Source: Clostridiales bacterium UBA1380 (lineage in GTDB: Bacteria; Bacillota; Clostridia; Oscillospirales; CAG-272). From it: 56,592 nucleotides of DNA. How positions within the stretch are numbered: position 1 is the first letter of the stretch; every line of letters begins with the position of its first letter. The DNA is taken from contig DBRA01000071.1 in NCBI GenBank assembly GCA_002305445.1, positions 18,162-74,753 on the forward strand. The letters are read 5' to 3'. Shown here piece after piece: positions 33,634 through 41,811 of this stretch. The notes under the pieces were generated by a model. It had not been told where the DNA came from, made no database searches, and worked only from the letters and a program-made list of their open reading frames with translations. Position numbers and translations under genes: made by a program.

Positions 33634-33662
33634 TTGACAAAGACGGCGCGCCGTGATATAAT
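33634..33662 (+). promoter_or_regulatory. Perfect promoter of the pheS leader
   Basis: TTGACA (33634-33639) and TATAAT (33657-33662), spacing 17. Transcription should begin near 33669, at the start of the T-box leader. Confidence 0.85.
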
Positions 33663-33668
33663 TCAAAG

Positions 33669-34009
33669 AGCGTATTTTATAAATCGAAAAGGCCGTGAAG
33701 AAGCGGCAAACCGCGTATAAACCGTCAAAGAGAAGGCCGCCGCGCAAAGCGCGGGTGAGAGCGGCCGGCGGCGGCGCGGCGCGCCTTTCGCTTCGGAGCC
33801 GCTGCAGTCAAGGCGAAAACGGGCGGGCAATCCGATCCGCTTATCCGTACAGCCGCGCATATGCGCGGTGAGCTCAGCTGCAGCCGTCTGGCGAACGTTA
33901 CAAGCGCCGTCAAAGTGTCGGCTTTGACCGAAATCAGGGTGGTACCGCGGGATATGTGTCCCGTCCCCGATGCGTTCCGCTGAAGGCGGCGCGCACGGGG
34001 CATTTTTTA
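33669..34009 (+). promoter_or_regulatory. T-box riboswitch controlling pheS-yitT-pheT
   Basis: The conserved T-box sequence AGGGTGGTACCGCG is at 33936-33949, which pairs with the tRNA acceptor end. Before it are a long structured region (stem I) and a stem III GTCAAAG / CTTTGAC (33909-33915, 33922-33928). After it an alternative terminator (GTCCCCG...CACGGGGC, then six T at 34003-34008) ends just before pheS. Uncharged tRNA-Phe is expected to stabilise the antiterminator. A TTC specifier is expected, and several TTC triplets lie near 33785-33800, but I could not place it with certainty. Confidence 0.92.
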
Positions 34010-34047
34010 TTTTAAACGACAAGCATGTGAAAGGAATAAAAGCAGCA

Positions 34048-35082
34048 ATGAAGGAAAAACTCGAACGCATAAAAGAAGCCGCGATGGCGGCTCTTTCGGA
34101 TGCGAACGCGGACATCGAGGAGATACGCGTCCGCTTCCTCGGCAAAAAGGGCGAGCTGACGGCGGTGCTTCGCGGCATGGGCGCGCTTTCGCCCGAGGAG
34201 CGCCCCGTGATCGGCGCGATGGCGAACGAAGTCCGCGCCGCAATCGAATCCGCCATCGAAGAAAAGCAGCGTCAGCTGAAGGAAGCGGTCATGCGCATGC
34301 GCCTCGAATCGGAGCGCGTCGACGTTACGGCACCCGGCGAGCCTGTCGGCTGCGGACATATGCATCCGCTTTCTAAGACGCAGCGCGAAATGGAAGACAT
34401 CTTCATCGGTATGGGCTTCTCTATCGCCGAGGGGCCGGAGGTCGAGTATGACCACTACAACTTCGAAAAGCTGAACATACCGAAGAACCACCCCGCGCGC
34501 GACACGCAGGACACGTTCTACATCACCGAAAACATACTGCTGCGCTCGCAGACATCGCCTGTGCAGGTGCGCACGATGGAGGTGCAGAAGCCGCCGATAC
34601 GCATCATATCGCCCGGCCGCGTCTACCGCTCCGACGCCGTCGACGCGTCGCACTCGCCGCTGTTCCATCAGCTCGAAGGGCTTGTCGTCGACCGCGGCAT
34701 AACGATGGGCGACCTCAAGGGAACGCTCGAGCTGTTCGCGCGCCGCATGTTCGGCGAAAAGACGCAGATCCGCTTCCGTCCGCACCACTTCCCTTTCACC
34801 GAGCCCTCCGCCGAAGTCGACGTCTCGTGCTTCGTGTGCGGCGGCACCGGAACGCTTGAAAACGGCTCCGGCTGCAGGCTTTGCAAAGGCGAGGGATGGA
34901 TCGAAATTTTAGGTGCCGGCATGGTGCACCCCTCCGTTCTGTCCGGCTGCGACATCGACCCGGACGAATACTCCGGCTTCGCGTTCGGCATGGGCATCGA
35001 GCGAATCGCGATGATCCGCCACGGCATCGACGACATGCGCCTGCTCTACGATAACGACGTCCGGTTCCTCGAACAGTTTTAA
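34048..35082 (+). CDS. pheS: Phenylalanyl-tRNA synthetase alpha subunit
   Basis: A 344-residue class II synthetase subunit. A coiled-coil N-terminal arm covers about residues 1-85 and the catalytic core the rest. Motif 2 (RVYRSDAVDASHSPLFHQLEGLVVD) binds phenylalanine and ATP. Motif 3 is FGMGIERIAMI. A Cys-rich insertion CFVCGGTG...CRLCKGEGW is present, slightly longer than usual. With PheT it charges tRNA-Phe. ATG at 34048 gives the normal family N terminus (KEKLERIKEAAMAAL). A GTG at 34027 is an alternative. It lies directly behind a T-box. Confidence 0.96.
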   Translation: MKEKLERIKEAAMAALSDANADIEEIRVRFLGKKGELTAVLRGMGALSPEERPVIGAMANEVRAAIESAIEEKQRQLKEAVMRMRLESERVDVTAPGEPVGCGHMHPLSKTQREMEDIFIGMGFSIAEGPEVEYDHYNFEKLNIPKNHPARDTQDTFYITENILLRSQTSPVQVRTMEVQKPPIRIISPGRVYRSDAVDASHSPLFHQLEGLVVDRGITMGDLKGTLELFARRMFGEKTQIRFRPHHFPFTEPSAEVDVSCFVCGGTGTLENGSGCRLCKGEGWIEILGAGMVHPSVLSGCDIDPDEYSGFAFGMGIERIAMIRHGIDDMRLLYDNDVRFLEQF

Positions 35083-35087
35083 TTAAT

Positions 35088-35966
35088 ATGGAAATCAAAA
35101 AGACGCTGCCGGATTATCTGCGTGAAGCGGTCCTCATGACGGTCGGAACGCTGCTCGTGGTTATCGGGATATACTTCTTCAAGTTCCCAAACAATTTCTC
35201 GACCGGCGGCGTGTCCGGTATATCGGTCATTCTCGGCAGGCTGATAACTTATAAGTTCGTCACGCCCGGCGCGGTCGTGTTTATCATCAACAGCGCGCTT
35301 CTGATCGTCGGATTCGCCGTTTTCGGCCGCGGATTCGGCTTTAAAACAGCCTACTGCTCGATGCTCATGTCGGTAGCGTTGTGGGCACTCGAGTATATCT
35401 GCCCGATGGACGCTCCTTTTACGGACGAACCGCTGCTCGAGCTGTGCTATGCGGTCATCTTCCCGGCGATAGGCAGCGCGATACTCTTCAACATCAACGC
35501 GACGACGGGCGGAACAGATATCATCGCAATGATTCTGCGCAAATATTCGTCGCTCGACATCGGAAAATCGCTCGCATGCGTCGATATCCTGATAGTCATA
35601 TCGAACGCTTTCGTATTCGGCATCAAGACCGGTCTGTTTTCCGCGCTCGGCCTTTTATCCAAAGCTCTGATCGTAGACTCCGTCATCGAAAACATCAATC
35701 TCTCGAAGTATTTCATCATCGTGACGGAAAAGCCGGACGAGATATGCGAATATATCACGAAGGAGCTGAACCGCAGCGGGACCGTGTGGAAAAGCGTCGG
35801 AGCCTACACGCATCACGAAAAGACCATCATACTTGTCGCGATGAAGCGCGCACAGGCCGCAAAGCTTCGCGTCTTTGTGAAAGCCACCGACCCGAATGCG
35901 TTTATCGTCATATCCAACACGAGCGACATTATCGGCAAGGGCTTTCGCACCGCCGTAACAAATTAA
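35088..35966 (+). CDS. YitT family membrane protein (DUF2179 C-terminal domain)
   Basis: A 292-residue protein with five to six membrane helices (start LMTVGTLLVVIGIYFFKFPNNFSTGGVSGISVIL, the hallmark of YitT proteins, with NINATTGGTDIIAMIL in the fifth). A cytoplasmic C-terminal DUF2179 domain follows (KYFIIVTEKPDEICEYI to FVKATDPNAFIVIS). The family role is unknown. It sits between pheS (5 bases) and pheT (22 bases), so it is under the same T-box, an uncommon arrangement since pheS and pheT are normally adjacent. Confidence 0.92.
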   Translation: MEIKKTLPDYLREAVLMTVGTLLVVIGIYFFKFPNNFSTGGVSGISVILGRLITYKFVTPGAVVFIINSALLIVGFAVFGRGFGFKTAYCSMLMSVALWALEYICPMDAPFTDEPLLELCYAVIFPAIGSAILFNINATTGGTDIIAMILRKYSSLDIGKSLACVDILIVISNAFVFGIKTGLFSALGLLSKALIVDSVIENINLSKYFIIVTEKPDEICEYITKELNRSGTVWKSVGAYTHHEKTIILVAMKRAQAAKLRVFVKATDPNAFIVISNTSDIIGKGFRTAVTN

Positions 35967-35988
35967 ACGGACAGGAGATAATCATATT

Positions 35989-38388
35989 ATGAAGCTGCCA
36001 ATGAAATGGCTCGCCGACTTCACCGACGTCGGCGATATAGATATAAAGGAATACTGCGACCGCATGACCGCCACCGGCTCGAAGGTCGAGGGGTGGGAGC
36101 GGCTCTCCGAAGACGTGCAGGGCGTCGTCGTCGCTCGCATACTGAAGTGCTCGCCGCACCCCGACGCCGACAGGCTCACCGTTTGCAGCGTCGATGCCGG
36201 CGCGGGCGAAACGATACAGGTAATAACAGCCGCGAAGAATGTCTTCGACGGGGCGATTGTGCCGGTTGCGAAAAACGGCGCTAACCTCCCGGGCGGCGTA
36301 AAAATCAAGACGGGCAAGCTGCGCGGTCTGCCCTCCGAGGGTATGTTCTGCTCCATCGCGGAGCTCGGACTGACGCTGCACGACATGCCGGACGCCGTCG
36401 AGGACGGCATACTCATCTTAGACGAAGATTTCGCCGACAAGATCGGTATGGACATCCGCGCCGCGCTCGAAATGGACGACTGCGTCGTTGATTTCGAGAT
36501 CACGTCAAACCGTCCGGACTGCCTCTCCGTCATCGGGCTCGCGCGCGAAACCGCAGTCAGCTTCGACAGGGAGTGCCGCATTCCCGCGCCGGCGATCAAG
36601 CGCGCCGACGCCGCCGACGACGTAAAGAAATACATCGATGTGAGCATCGCGGCGCCGGAGCTGTGCCTGCGCTATTCCGCCGCCGTCGTTAAAAACGTGA
36701 AAATCGCGCCGTCGCCGCTGTGGCTGCGCATGAGGCTGCGCGCCGCCGGTGTCAGACCGATCAATAACATCGTCGATATAACGAACTACGTCATGCTCGA
36801 ATACGGCCAGCCGATGCACGCGTTCGACTACACGTGCCTCGACGGCGCGAAGATTGTAGTGCGCCGCGCCGCAGAAGGCGAGCCGTACAGATCTCTTGAC
36901 GACATCGACCACGTTCTGAAGAGTTCGATGCTCGTCATCGCCGACGAGAAAAAGCCGGTCGCGCTTGCGGGCGTCATGGGCGGCGCAAACAGCGAGATCA
37001 AGGACGATACGGCGACGGTAGTGTTCGAGAGCGCTTGTTTCGACGGGCCGTGCGTCCGCCTTGCCGCGAAAGCGCTCGGCATGAGGACGGAGTCGTCCTC
37101 GCGCTTCGAAAAGGGGATGGACCCCGAAAACACGATGCCGGCGCTTCTGCGCGCGTGCGAGCTTGTCGAGCTGCTCGGCGCCGGGACCGTCGTCGACGGA
37201 GTGATCGACGTTTATCCGGGCAAAAAGCCGATGCCGACGCTGCCGCTCGACGCCGACAGAATCAACCGCTTCCTCGGCGTATCGCTCACGCGCGAGTACA
37301 TGGAAAAGGTCATGACCGATCTCGGTTTCAAGGTCGCCGACGGCTGCGTCACGCCGCCGTCGTGGCGCGGCGATATCGGCTGTATGAACGACCTTGCGGA
37401 GGAAATCATCCGCATTTACGGCTATAACGAGATAAAGTCGTCGCGCTTCTCATCCGAGGTGTCCGAGGGCGGACGTACAGCCGAGCAGAATTTCGCCTGC
37501 GCGGCGGTCGATGCGCTCGTCGGCATGGGGCTTGATGAAATCGAGACTTTCTCGTTCATCTCGCCGAAGTACTACGACAATATCGGCATGGCCGCGGATG
37601 ATGCGCGCAGAAAGAGCGTCGTCATATCGAACCCGCTCGGCGAGGACACATCCGTCATGCGCACGACGGCGCTGCCGTCCATGCTCGAGGTGCTCGAGCG
37701 CAACAACAACTACGGAGCCGAGTCCGTCAGGCTGTTTGAAGCGGCGAAGGTATATATCCCGAACGAGAGCGCCGACGAACTGCCGGATGAAAAAGTCGTT
37801 TACACCATCGGCATGTTCGGCGGATGCGACTTCTACACGATCAAGGGCGTCATCGAGGGACTTCTCGGCGCGCTCTCCGTCGACGGCGCTTCGTACGTCG
37901 CGGCCGCGGAGCTGGGATACCATCCGGGGCGCTGCGCGAAGATAATCGCCGGTGAAAAAGTACTCGGCGTGTTCGGCGAGCTTCACCCCGAGGTCGCGGA
38001 GACGTTCGGCTTCACGCCAGCGAAGCGCGTCTACGCAGCCGAACTCGACTTCGCCGCGCTCTACGCTGCGCACACCGCCGTCCGCCATTATTCGCCGCTG
38101 CCCAAGTTCCCCGCAGTCACGCGCGACTTCTCGTTCGTCTGCGACGAATCGCTTACGGTCGGCGAGATCGAAAAGGTGATGGCCGAAGCCGGCGGCAGCC
38201 GAGTCGAAAGCGTCAGGCTGTTCGATATTTACCGCGACGCGCGCATCGGCGCGGGCAAAAAGTCGCTTGCCTTCTCCGTCACGCTGCGCGCGCCCGACAA
38301 GACGCTGACCGACGAAGAAGCGGATAAGGCGGCCGCGAAGATCGTTAACGCGCTGAGAGACAAGTGGGGCATCGAGCTGCGCAAGTAA
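35989..38388 (+). CDS. pheT: Phenylalanyl-tRNA synthetase beta subunit
   Basis: A 799-residue subunit with the standard domains. The EMAP-II-like tRNA-binding fold spans about residues 39-150 (VVVARILKCSPHPDADRLTVCSVDAG). The B3/B4 editing module (LRAAGVRPINNIVDITNYVMLEYGQPMHAFDY) comes next. The B5 domain is at about 400-470, the catalytic-like core follows, and the anticodon-binding FDX-ACB domain is at the C terminus (LPKFPAVTRDFSFVCDES). The length matches the family. It forms the heterotetramer with PheS. It is terminated by a strong hairpin and translated from an AGGAG site. Confidence 0.96.
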   Translation: MKLPMKWLADFTDVGDIDIKEYCDRMTATGSKVEGWERLSEDVQGVVVARILKCSPHPDADRLTVCSVDAGAGETIQVITAAKNVFDGAIVPVAKNGANLPGGVKIKTGKLRGLPSEGMFCSIAELGLTLHDMPDAVEDGILILDEDFADKIGMDIRAALEMDDCVVDFEITSNRPDCLSVIGLARETAVSFDRECRIPAPAIKRADAADDVKKYIDVSIAAPELCLRYSAAVVKNVKIAPSPLWLRMRLRAAGVRPINNIVDITNYVMLEYGQPMHAFDYTCLDGAKIVVRRAAEGEPYRSLDDIDHVLKSSMLVIADEKKPVALAGVMGGANSEIKDDTATVVFESACFDGPCVRLAAKALGMRTESSSRFEKGMDPENTMPALLRACELVELLGAGTVVDGVIDVYPGKKPMPTLPLDADRINRFLGVSLTREYMEKVMTDLGFKVADGCVTPPSWRGDIGCMNDLAEEIIRIYGYNEIKSSRFSSEVSEGGRTAEQNFACAAVDALVGMGLDEIETFSFISPKYYDNIGMAADDARRKSVVISNPLGEDTSVMRTTALPSMLEVLERNNNYGAESVRLFEAAKVYIPNESADELPDEKVVYTIGMFGGCDFYTIKGVIEGLLGALSVDGASYVAAAELGYHPGRCAKIIAGEKVLGVFGELHPEVAETFGFTPAKRVYAAELDFAALYAAHTAVRHYSPLPKFPAVTRDFSFVCDESLTVGEIEKVMAEAGGSRVESVRLFDIYRDARIGAGKKSLAFSVTLRAPDKTLTDEEADKAAAKIVNALRDKWGIELRK

Positions 38389-38429
38389 CCGGTAGGCTAC
38401 GTCAAACCGGCGCCGTTGCGCTTATAATA

Positions 38430-38458
38430 AAAAAAGCGGATATAATCCGCTTTTTTTA
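38430..38458. terminator. Terminator after pheT
   Basis: Stem AGCGGAT / ATCCGCT with loop ATA is flanked by an A-run and a T7 run. It is usable in both directions. Confidence 0.9.
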
Positions 38459-38503
38459 TATGGCTTGCAGGTCAGCATCCCGATGCTCCTTTCAATGATT
38501 TCG

Positions 38504-38532
38504 TTGCATATATAGCGGATTTATGCTATCAT
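38504..38532 (+). promoter_or_regulatory. Promoter of ybaK
   Basis: TTGCAT (38504-38509) and TATCAT (38527-38532), spacing 17. A tandem duplication that contains two further TATAAT-like sequences begins at the next base. Confidence 0.55.
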
Positions 38533-38566
38533 ATTAATATAATCAGCAAATTAATATAATCAGCAA
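38533..38566 (+). repeat. Perfect tandem 17-bp duplication upstream of ybaK
   Basis: ATTAATATAATCAGCAA occurs twice head to tail (38533-38549, 38550-38566). It ends 16 bases before the start codon, and each copy carries a TATAAT hexamer. Confidence 0.95.
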
Positions 38567-38582
38567 AAATCCGGGGAGCGGC

Positions 38583-39056
38583 ATGGGTAAAAAGGACGAA
38601 AAGACAAACGTCATGCGCCAGCTTGACAAGCTCTGCGTCGAGTATGAATATTTCACATACGACAACACGCAGACGAACGCCGCGGCTATAGCCGAATCGC
38701 TCGGGCGCTCGCCCGCAGAGGTGTTTAAAACGCTCGTCACCGTCGGTCGCTCGGGCGAACACTATGTGTTTATGATACCGAGCGCCGCCGAGCTCGACCT
38801 TAAAAAAGCTGCGCAGGCGGCCGGTGAAAAATCGATCGCAATGATACCGCAGAAGGAGCTTCTGCCGCTGACGGGCTACGTTCACGGCGGGTGCTCGCCG
38901 ATCGGCATGAAAAAGCGCTTCCGCACGTTCATCGATACTTCGGCGCTCGATTACGAGCGTATATTATGTTCCGGCGGCCGCGTCGGCCATCAGGTGCGGC
39001 TGCGTACCGCGGACTTGATCGAGGTCGCGTCGATCACGCCGGCGGAACTGGTCTGA
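38583..39056 (+). CDS. ybaK: YbaK/EbsC-type Cys-tRNA(Pro) deacylase
   Basis: A 157-residue single-domain editing protein that hydrolyses misacylated Cys-tRNA(Pro). The family residues are visible: VFKTLV with the conserved lysine (about residue 46), TGYVHGGCSPIGMKK (about 98-112) and GGRVGHQVRLRTADL near the end. It has the usual length. It is transcribed alone from its own promoter and ends at a bidirectional terminator shared with rubredoxin. The ribosome site GGGGAG is four bases before the ATG, which is close. Confidence 0.92.
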   Translation: MGKKDEKTNVMRQLDKLCVEYEYFTYDNTQTNAAAIAESLGRSPAEVFKTLVTVGRSGEHYVFMIPSAAELDLKKAAQAAGEKSIAMIPQKELLPLTGYVHGGCSPIGMKKRFRTFIDTSALDYERILCSGGRVGHQVRLRTADLIEVASITPAELV

Positions 39057-39112
39057 CACGGCGCAGCGGCGCACGATTTTCTCAAAACGGGTTAATCGGA
39101 GTGTATGAGCAT

Positions 39113-39151
39113 ATAAAACAAAAGAGCGTTTATCACGCTCTTTTGTTTTAT
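39113..39151. terminator. Bidirectional terminator between ybaK and the rubredoxin gene
   Basis: Stem AAAACAAAAGAGCG / CGCTCTTTTGTTTT with a 7-base loop serves both convergent genes. Confidence 0.9.
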
Positions 39152-39152
39152 G

Positions 39153-39320
39153 TTATTTCTTTTCGACCTTTTCGAAATCGCTCTTCGGGGCGCCGCAGAG
39201 AGGGCATACCCAATCTTCCGGCAGGTCTTCCCACTTCGTTCCGGCGGGGATTCCTTCATCCGGGATTCCGACCGCTTCATCGTAAACATAGCCGCATACA
39301 ATGCATTCGTACTTTTCCAT
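39153..39320 (-). CDS. Rubredoxin
   Basis: A 55-residue electron-transfer protein translated from MEKYECIVCGYVYDEAVG. The single iron is bound by the two CxxC pairs CIVCGY and CPLCGAP, with the conserved aromatic/proline core (WEDLPEDWVCP) between them. It shuttles electrons in anaerobic metabolism and oxidative-stress protection, for instance to rubrerythrin or superoxide reductase, neither of which is in this window. AGGAG lies seven bases before the ATG. It is monocistronic, with a promoter at 39372-39401. Confidence 0.97.
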   Translation of the reverse strand: MEKYECIVCGYVYDEAVGIPDEGIPAGTKWEDLPEDWVCPLCGAPKSDFEKVEKK

Positions 39321-39371
39321 AATCCTTCTCCTTGCGCAAATTTCGGTTTACAAATCGAAACCGTATGATTT

Positions 39372-39401
39372 ATTATACCATATAATCCAAAGATTAGACA
39401 A
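39372..39401 (-). promoter_or_regulatory. Promoter of the rubredoxin gene
   Basis: Minus-strand TTGTCT (39396-39401) and TATAAT (39372-39377), spacing 18. Confidence 0.55.
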
Positions 39402-39453
39402 TAGAGAAATCAAATTTTGTAACCGGATAAATAACTATTATTTACAGGGCGCA

Positions 39454-40518
39454 TCACCTTGTATAATCGGCGCAGGCCTGTATATAGGCGAGAACATTTT
39501 CGAGCGGAACCTCCGGCTCTAAAAGGTGCGTCGGGCAGACATATAGCCCGCCTTCGCGCCCCGCGATATCGAGATTCTTATAAACCTCGCGGCGCACATC
39601 CTCCGGCGTGCCGAACGGCATGACCGACTGCGTCCCTATCGTACCGTGGAAGCTGAGGCGGTCTCCGTATTTATCGTGAAGCTCGCGGAAATCCATGCAT
39701 TCGGGCTGAACCGGATCGAGGACATCGACGCCGGCCTCGATTAAGTGCGGTATCAGTTCGGTTACGCGGCCGCACGAGTGGTAGAATATCACGACGTCTG
39801 GGTTGTATGCGCGCGCGGCGTCGATGACGCGCTTAAGCCGCGGCTTGAGCCACTCGTCATAAAGCGATTCGCTCATCATGATGGTGTGCTGCATGCCGAC
39901 GTCGTCGCCTAAGAAGATCACGTCGGCGCCGGCTTCGGCGAACGCTTCGGCGCGCATGACCGCTGTATCTGTGACGCGGTCGAGCAGCGCCGTCGCCATC
40001 TCGTCCCCCGCCATCATGTCGCACATAAGGTTCTCCATACCGCGCATATACCACGCTGTCTCCCATACGGTGCACTGCATGCCGCCCATGACGGCCAGAC
40101 CGTTCGCGTGGTGCGCCTCGGCCTGCTTCTTCATTTCGGGCACGGCGGTTTTGTCAAACACCGGCATGGGATATTCGAGAATCTGTTCGACGGAATCGAA
40201 AGACTCCATCGGGTGGTGCATGTACGTCATATGGAACGCGGCGGCGGAGCCGGGCTCGTGCGCAACGCCCCAGCCGTCTATATGCGTGCCGGGCTTGAAC
40301 GTTTTGCCGGCGTAATACCTTTTCTTAAATGTATCCGCGTCCGTGCATACTGCCCCGATCCCGCCGATATCCGCGCACTGCAGATCCAGTTTTATCGGGT
40401 GTTCTTTTATGTACTCGTTGTACTTCTGTGCAAGCGACGGGCACATCGAGAAGCTCACCGGCATTCTTTCGTAGCCGGTGCGTCTCGCGATTGACAGATA
40501 GTTCTCGCGATCGGTCAT
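39454..40518 (-). CDS. Uroporphyrinogen decarboxylase (URO-D) family protein
   Basis: A 354-residue TIM-barrel protein of the URO-D superfamily, closer to corrinoid/methyltransferase-type members than to HemE. The HSCGRV motif (about residue 248) and LGDDVGMQHTIMMSE match the zinc site and active-site strand of methylcobamide methyltransferases. The heme-pathway Arg-rich N-terminal motif is absent. Such proteins often demethylate methylated or methoxylated substrates. No corrinoid protein or activator gene is adjacent, so the role is open. It follows a metallophosphoesterase gene by 44 bases and is probably co-transcribed. Confidence 0.82.
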   Translation of the reverse strand: MTDRENYLSIARRTGYERMPVSFSMCPSLAQKYNEYIKEHPIKLDLQCADIGGIGAVCTDADTFKKRYYAGKTFKPGTHIDGWGVAHEPGSAAAFHMTYMHHPMESFDSVEQILEYPMPVFDKTAVPEMKKQAEAHHANGLAVMGGMQCTVWETAWYMRGMENLMCDMMAGDEMATALLDRVTDTAVMRAEAFAEAGADVIFLGDDVGMQHTIMMSESLYDEWLKPRLKRVIDAARAYNPDVVIFYHSCGRVTELIPHLIEAGVDVLDPVQPECMDFRELHDKYGDRLSFHGTIGTQSVMPFGTPEDVRREVYKNLDIAGREGGLYVCPTHLLEPEVPLENVLAYIQACADYTR

Positions 40519-40562
40519 ATAAGCAGCCTCCGTTCTATAATCAGATGGCGCCGGTACTGTTA

Positions 40563-41678
40563 TTATTCTGTTTTAAAATCGATCTCGTCCAGGACATTGT
40601 GCGCGTTGTCGGTGAATTTGACGTTGACGTTGCCGTCGGTCAGAGTTATCGCCGCACCGGCGAAGAAATCGGGGTTTTCGCCGCCGAGCGCCGACGCGAC
40701 GATGACCGGGCACGTCTGCCCTTTCGCGTCCTTCGGGTCGCCCGGCATCGTGACATAGCATTTATGGATGTGTCCGCACAGGATGAACTCGGGCCGCACC
40801 GTCTCGCCAAGCAGCTTTGTCCAGTACCCGTATGTGTCCTGCTCGATGTCAAACGGGGGCGGCAGCGTTTCGGTGAACGGGTTGTGCGCGACAACGAAAC
40901 GGTGCTTAACGCCGTCGGCCGCGTACTCGTGTTCGCCGTCGTCCGCGATCTTCTCTATAAAGCGCGTTTCGCGCATACGGAAGTCGTGGCAGCAGATCGT
41001 ATTGCCGTATTCGACCTGATTATCACGCTTATCCTCGCCGCAGTCGAGGACTAAGAGCCAGAGCGGCCCCAGGCGCACCGGATAGTATGAGCGGCCCTCG
41101 TCGGTCGGCGTGTGGTCGGTCAGAAACTCGGCGCACGAGCCGCGCATATCGTGATTGCCGCGCGAGAACACGACGGGCACGCGCCCGCGCGTGATTCCCG
41201 ACGCAATCTTATGGATCGCCGCGAAGTTGGCGATGTCGCCGCTGTGGTTCGGTATATCGCCGTTCAGTACAAGCAGATCGAGGTCGTCGCCGAAAAATGT
41301 TCCGGCAGCGACCGGGCCGTCGACCCGGTTGTGCGCGTCGGCGATGTGGTATATGTGCAGCGTGTCGCCGCGGACGGGGCGGAATTCGGACTCGTAGGTC
41401 TCGACGTCGCCCATCTCCGGATAATACGGTTTGCGGTTGATCACGCGCCTGTAGCAGACGGTGTAACGCCCCGCTTTATCAAGCTCCGCTGCGGGGACGG
41501 TCATTTTATGCGTCAGCGAAGCCGAACTAAGTATGCCGTTGCTGTCGTCGTAATACTCGTTATCGCCGACCTTCACCCACATAAGCGTCGGCTGCGTCAC
41601 GGGAACGATTACAACGTATGTGTCGCGCACGGCGTATATAGTCGGGTGTGCTTCGAAAACTTCGGGAATAGCTGTCAT
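40563..41678 (-). CDS. Cytoplasmic metallophosphoesterase with N-terminal beta-sandwich
   Basis: A 371-residue calcineurin-type phosphoesterase without a signal peptide. The first 110 residues form a beta-rich domain similar to the N-terminal domain of purple acid phosphatases. The metal motifs follow in order: IADAHN, LNGDIPNH, SRGNHDMRG, VVAHNPF and CGHIHKC. The substrate is unknown. ATG at 41678 was chosen because GAGGTG precedes it by six bases. The first in-frame GTG lies inside that site. It is the first gene of a two-gene operon with the URO-D-family protein. Confidence 0.87.
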   Translation of the reverse strand: MTAIPEVFEAHPTIYAVRDTYVVIVPVTQPTLMWVKVGDNEYYDDSNGILSSASLTHKMTVPAAELDKAGRYTVCYRRVINRKPYYPEMGDVETYESEFRPVRGDTLHIYHIADAHNRVDGPVAAGTFFGDDLDLLVLNGDIPNHSGDIANFAAIHKIASGITRGRVPVVFSRGNHDMRGSCAEFLTDHTPTDEGRSYYPVRLGPLWLLVLDCGEDKRDNQVEYGNTICCHDFRMRETRFIEKIADDGEHEYAADGVKHRFVVAHNPFTETLPPPFDIEQDTYGYWTKLLGETVRPEFILCGHIHKCYVTMPGDPKDAKGQTCPVIVASALGGENPDFFAGAAITLTDGNVNVKFTDNAHNVLDEIDFKTE

Positions 41679-41713
41679 GATAAGCACCTCAAAATGCAGG
41701 ATTATTATCGCTT

Positions 41714-41782
41714 ATCATATCACAAATCGTACCGAGCGTCAATCGCGCGGCACTTGAAAAGGCATGGATTATGTGATATTAT
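41714..41782. promoter_or_regulatory. Divergent promoters of the metallophosphoesterase and acetyltransferase genes
   Basis: Minus strand: TTGACG (41737-41742) and TATGAT (41714-41719), spacing 17. Plus strand: TTGAAA (41754-41759) and TATTAT (41777-41782), spacing 17. Confidence 0.6.
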
Positions 41783-41811
41783 AAGACAAACCGATATATG
41801 CGAGGCTTTAT

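Noticed and set aside
33663..34256. 197-codon minus-strand frame across the T-box and pheS start
   Set aside because: It covers the riboswitch and the first codons of pheS, and no protein features are present.
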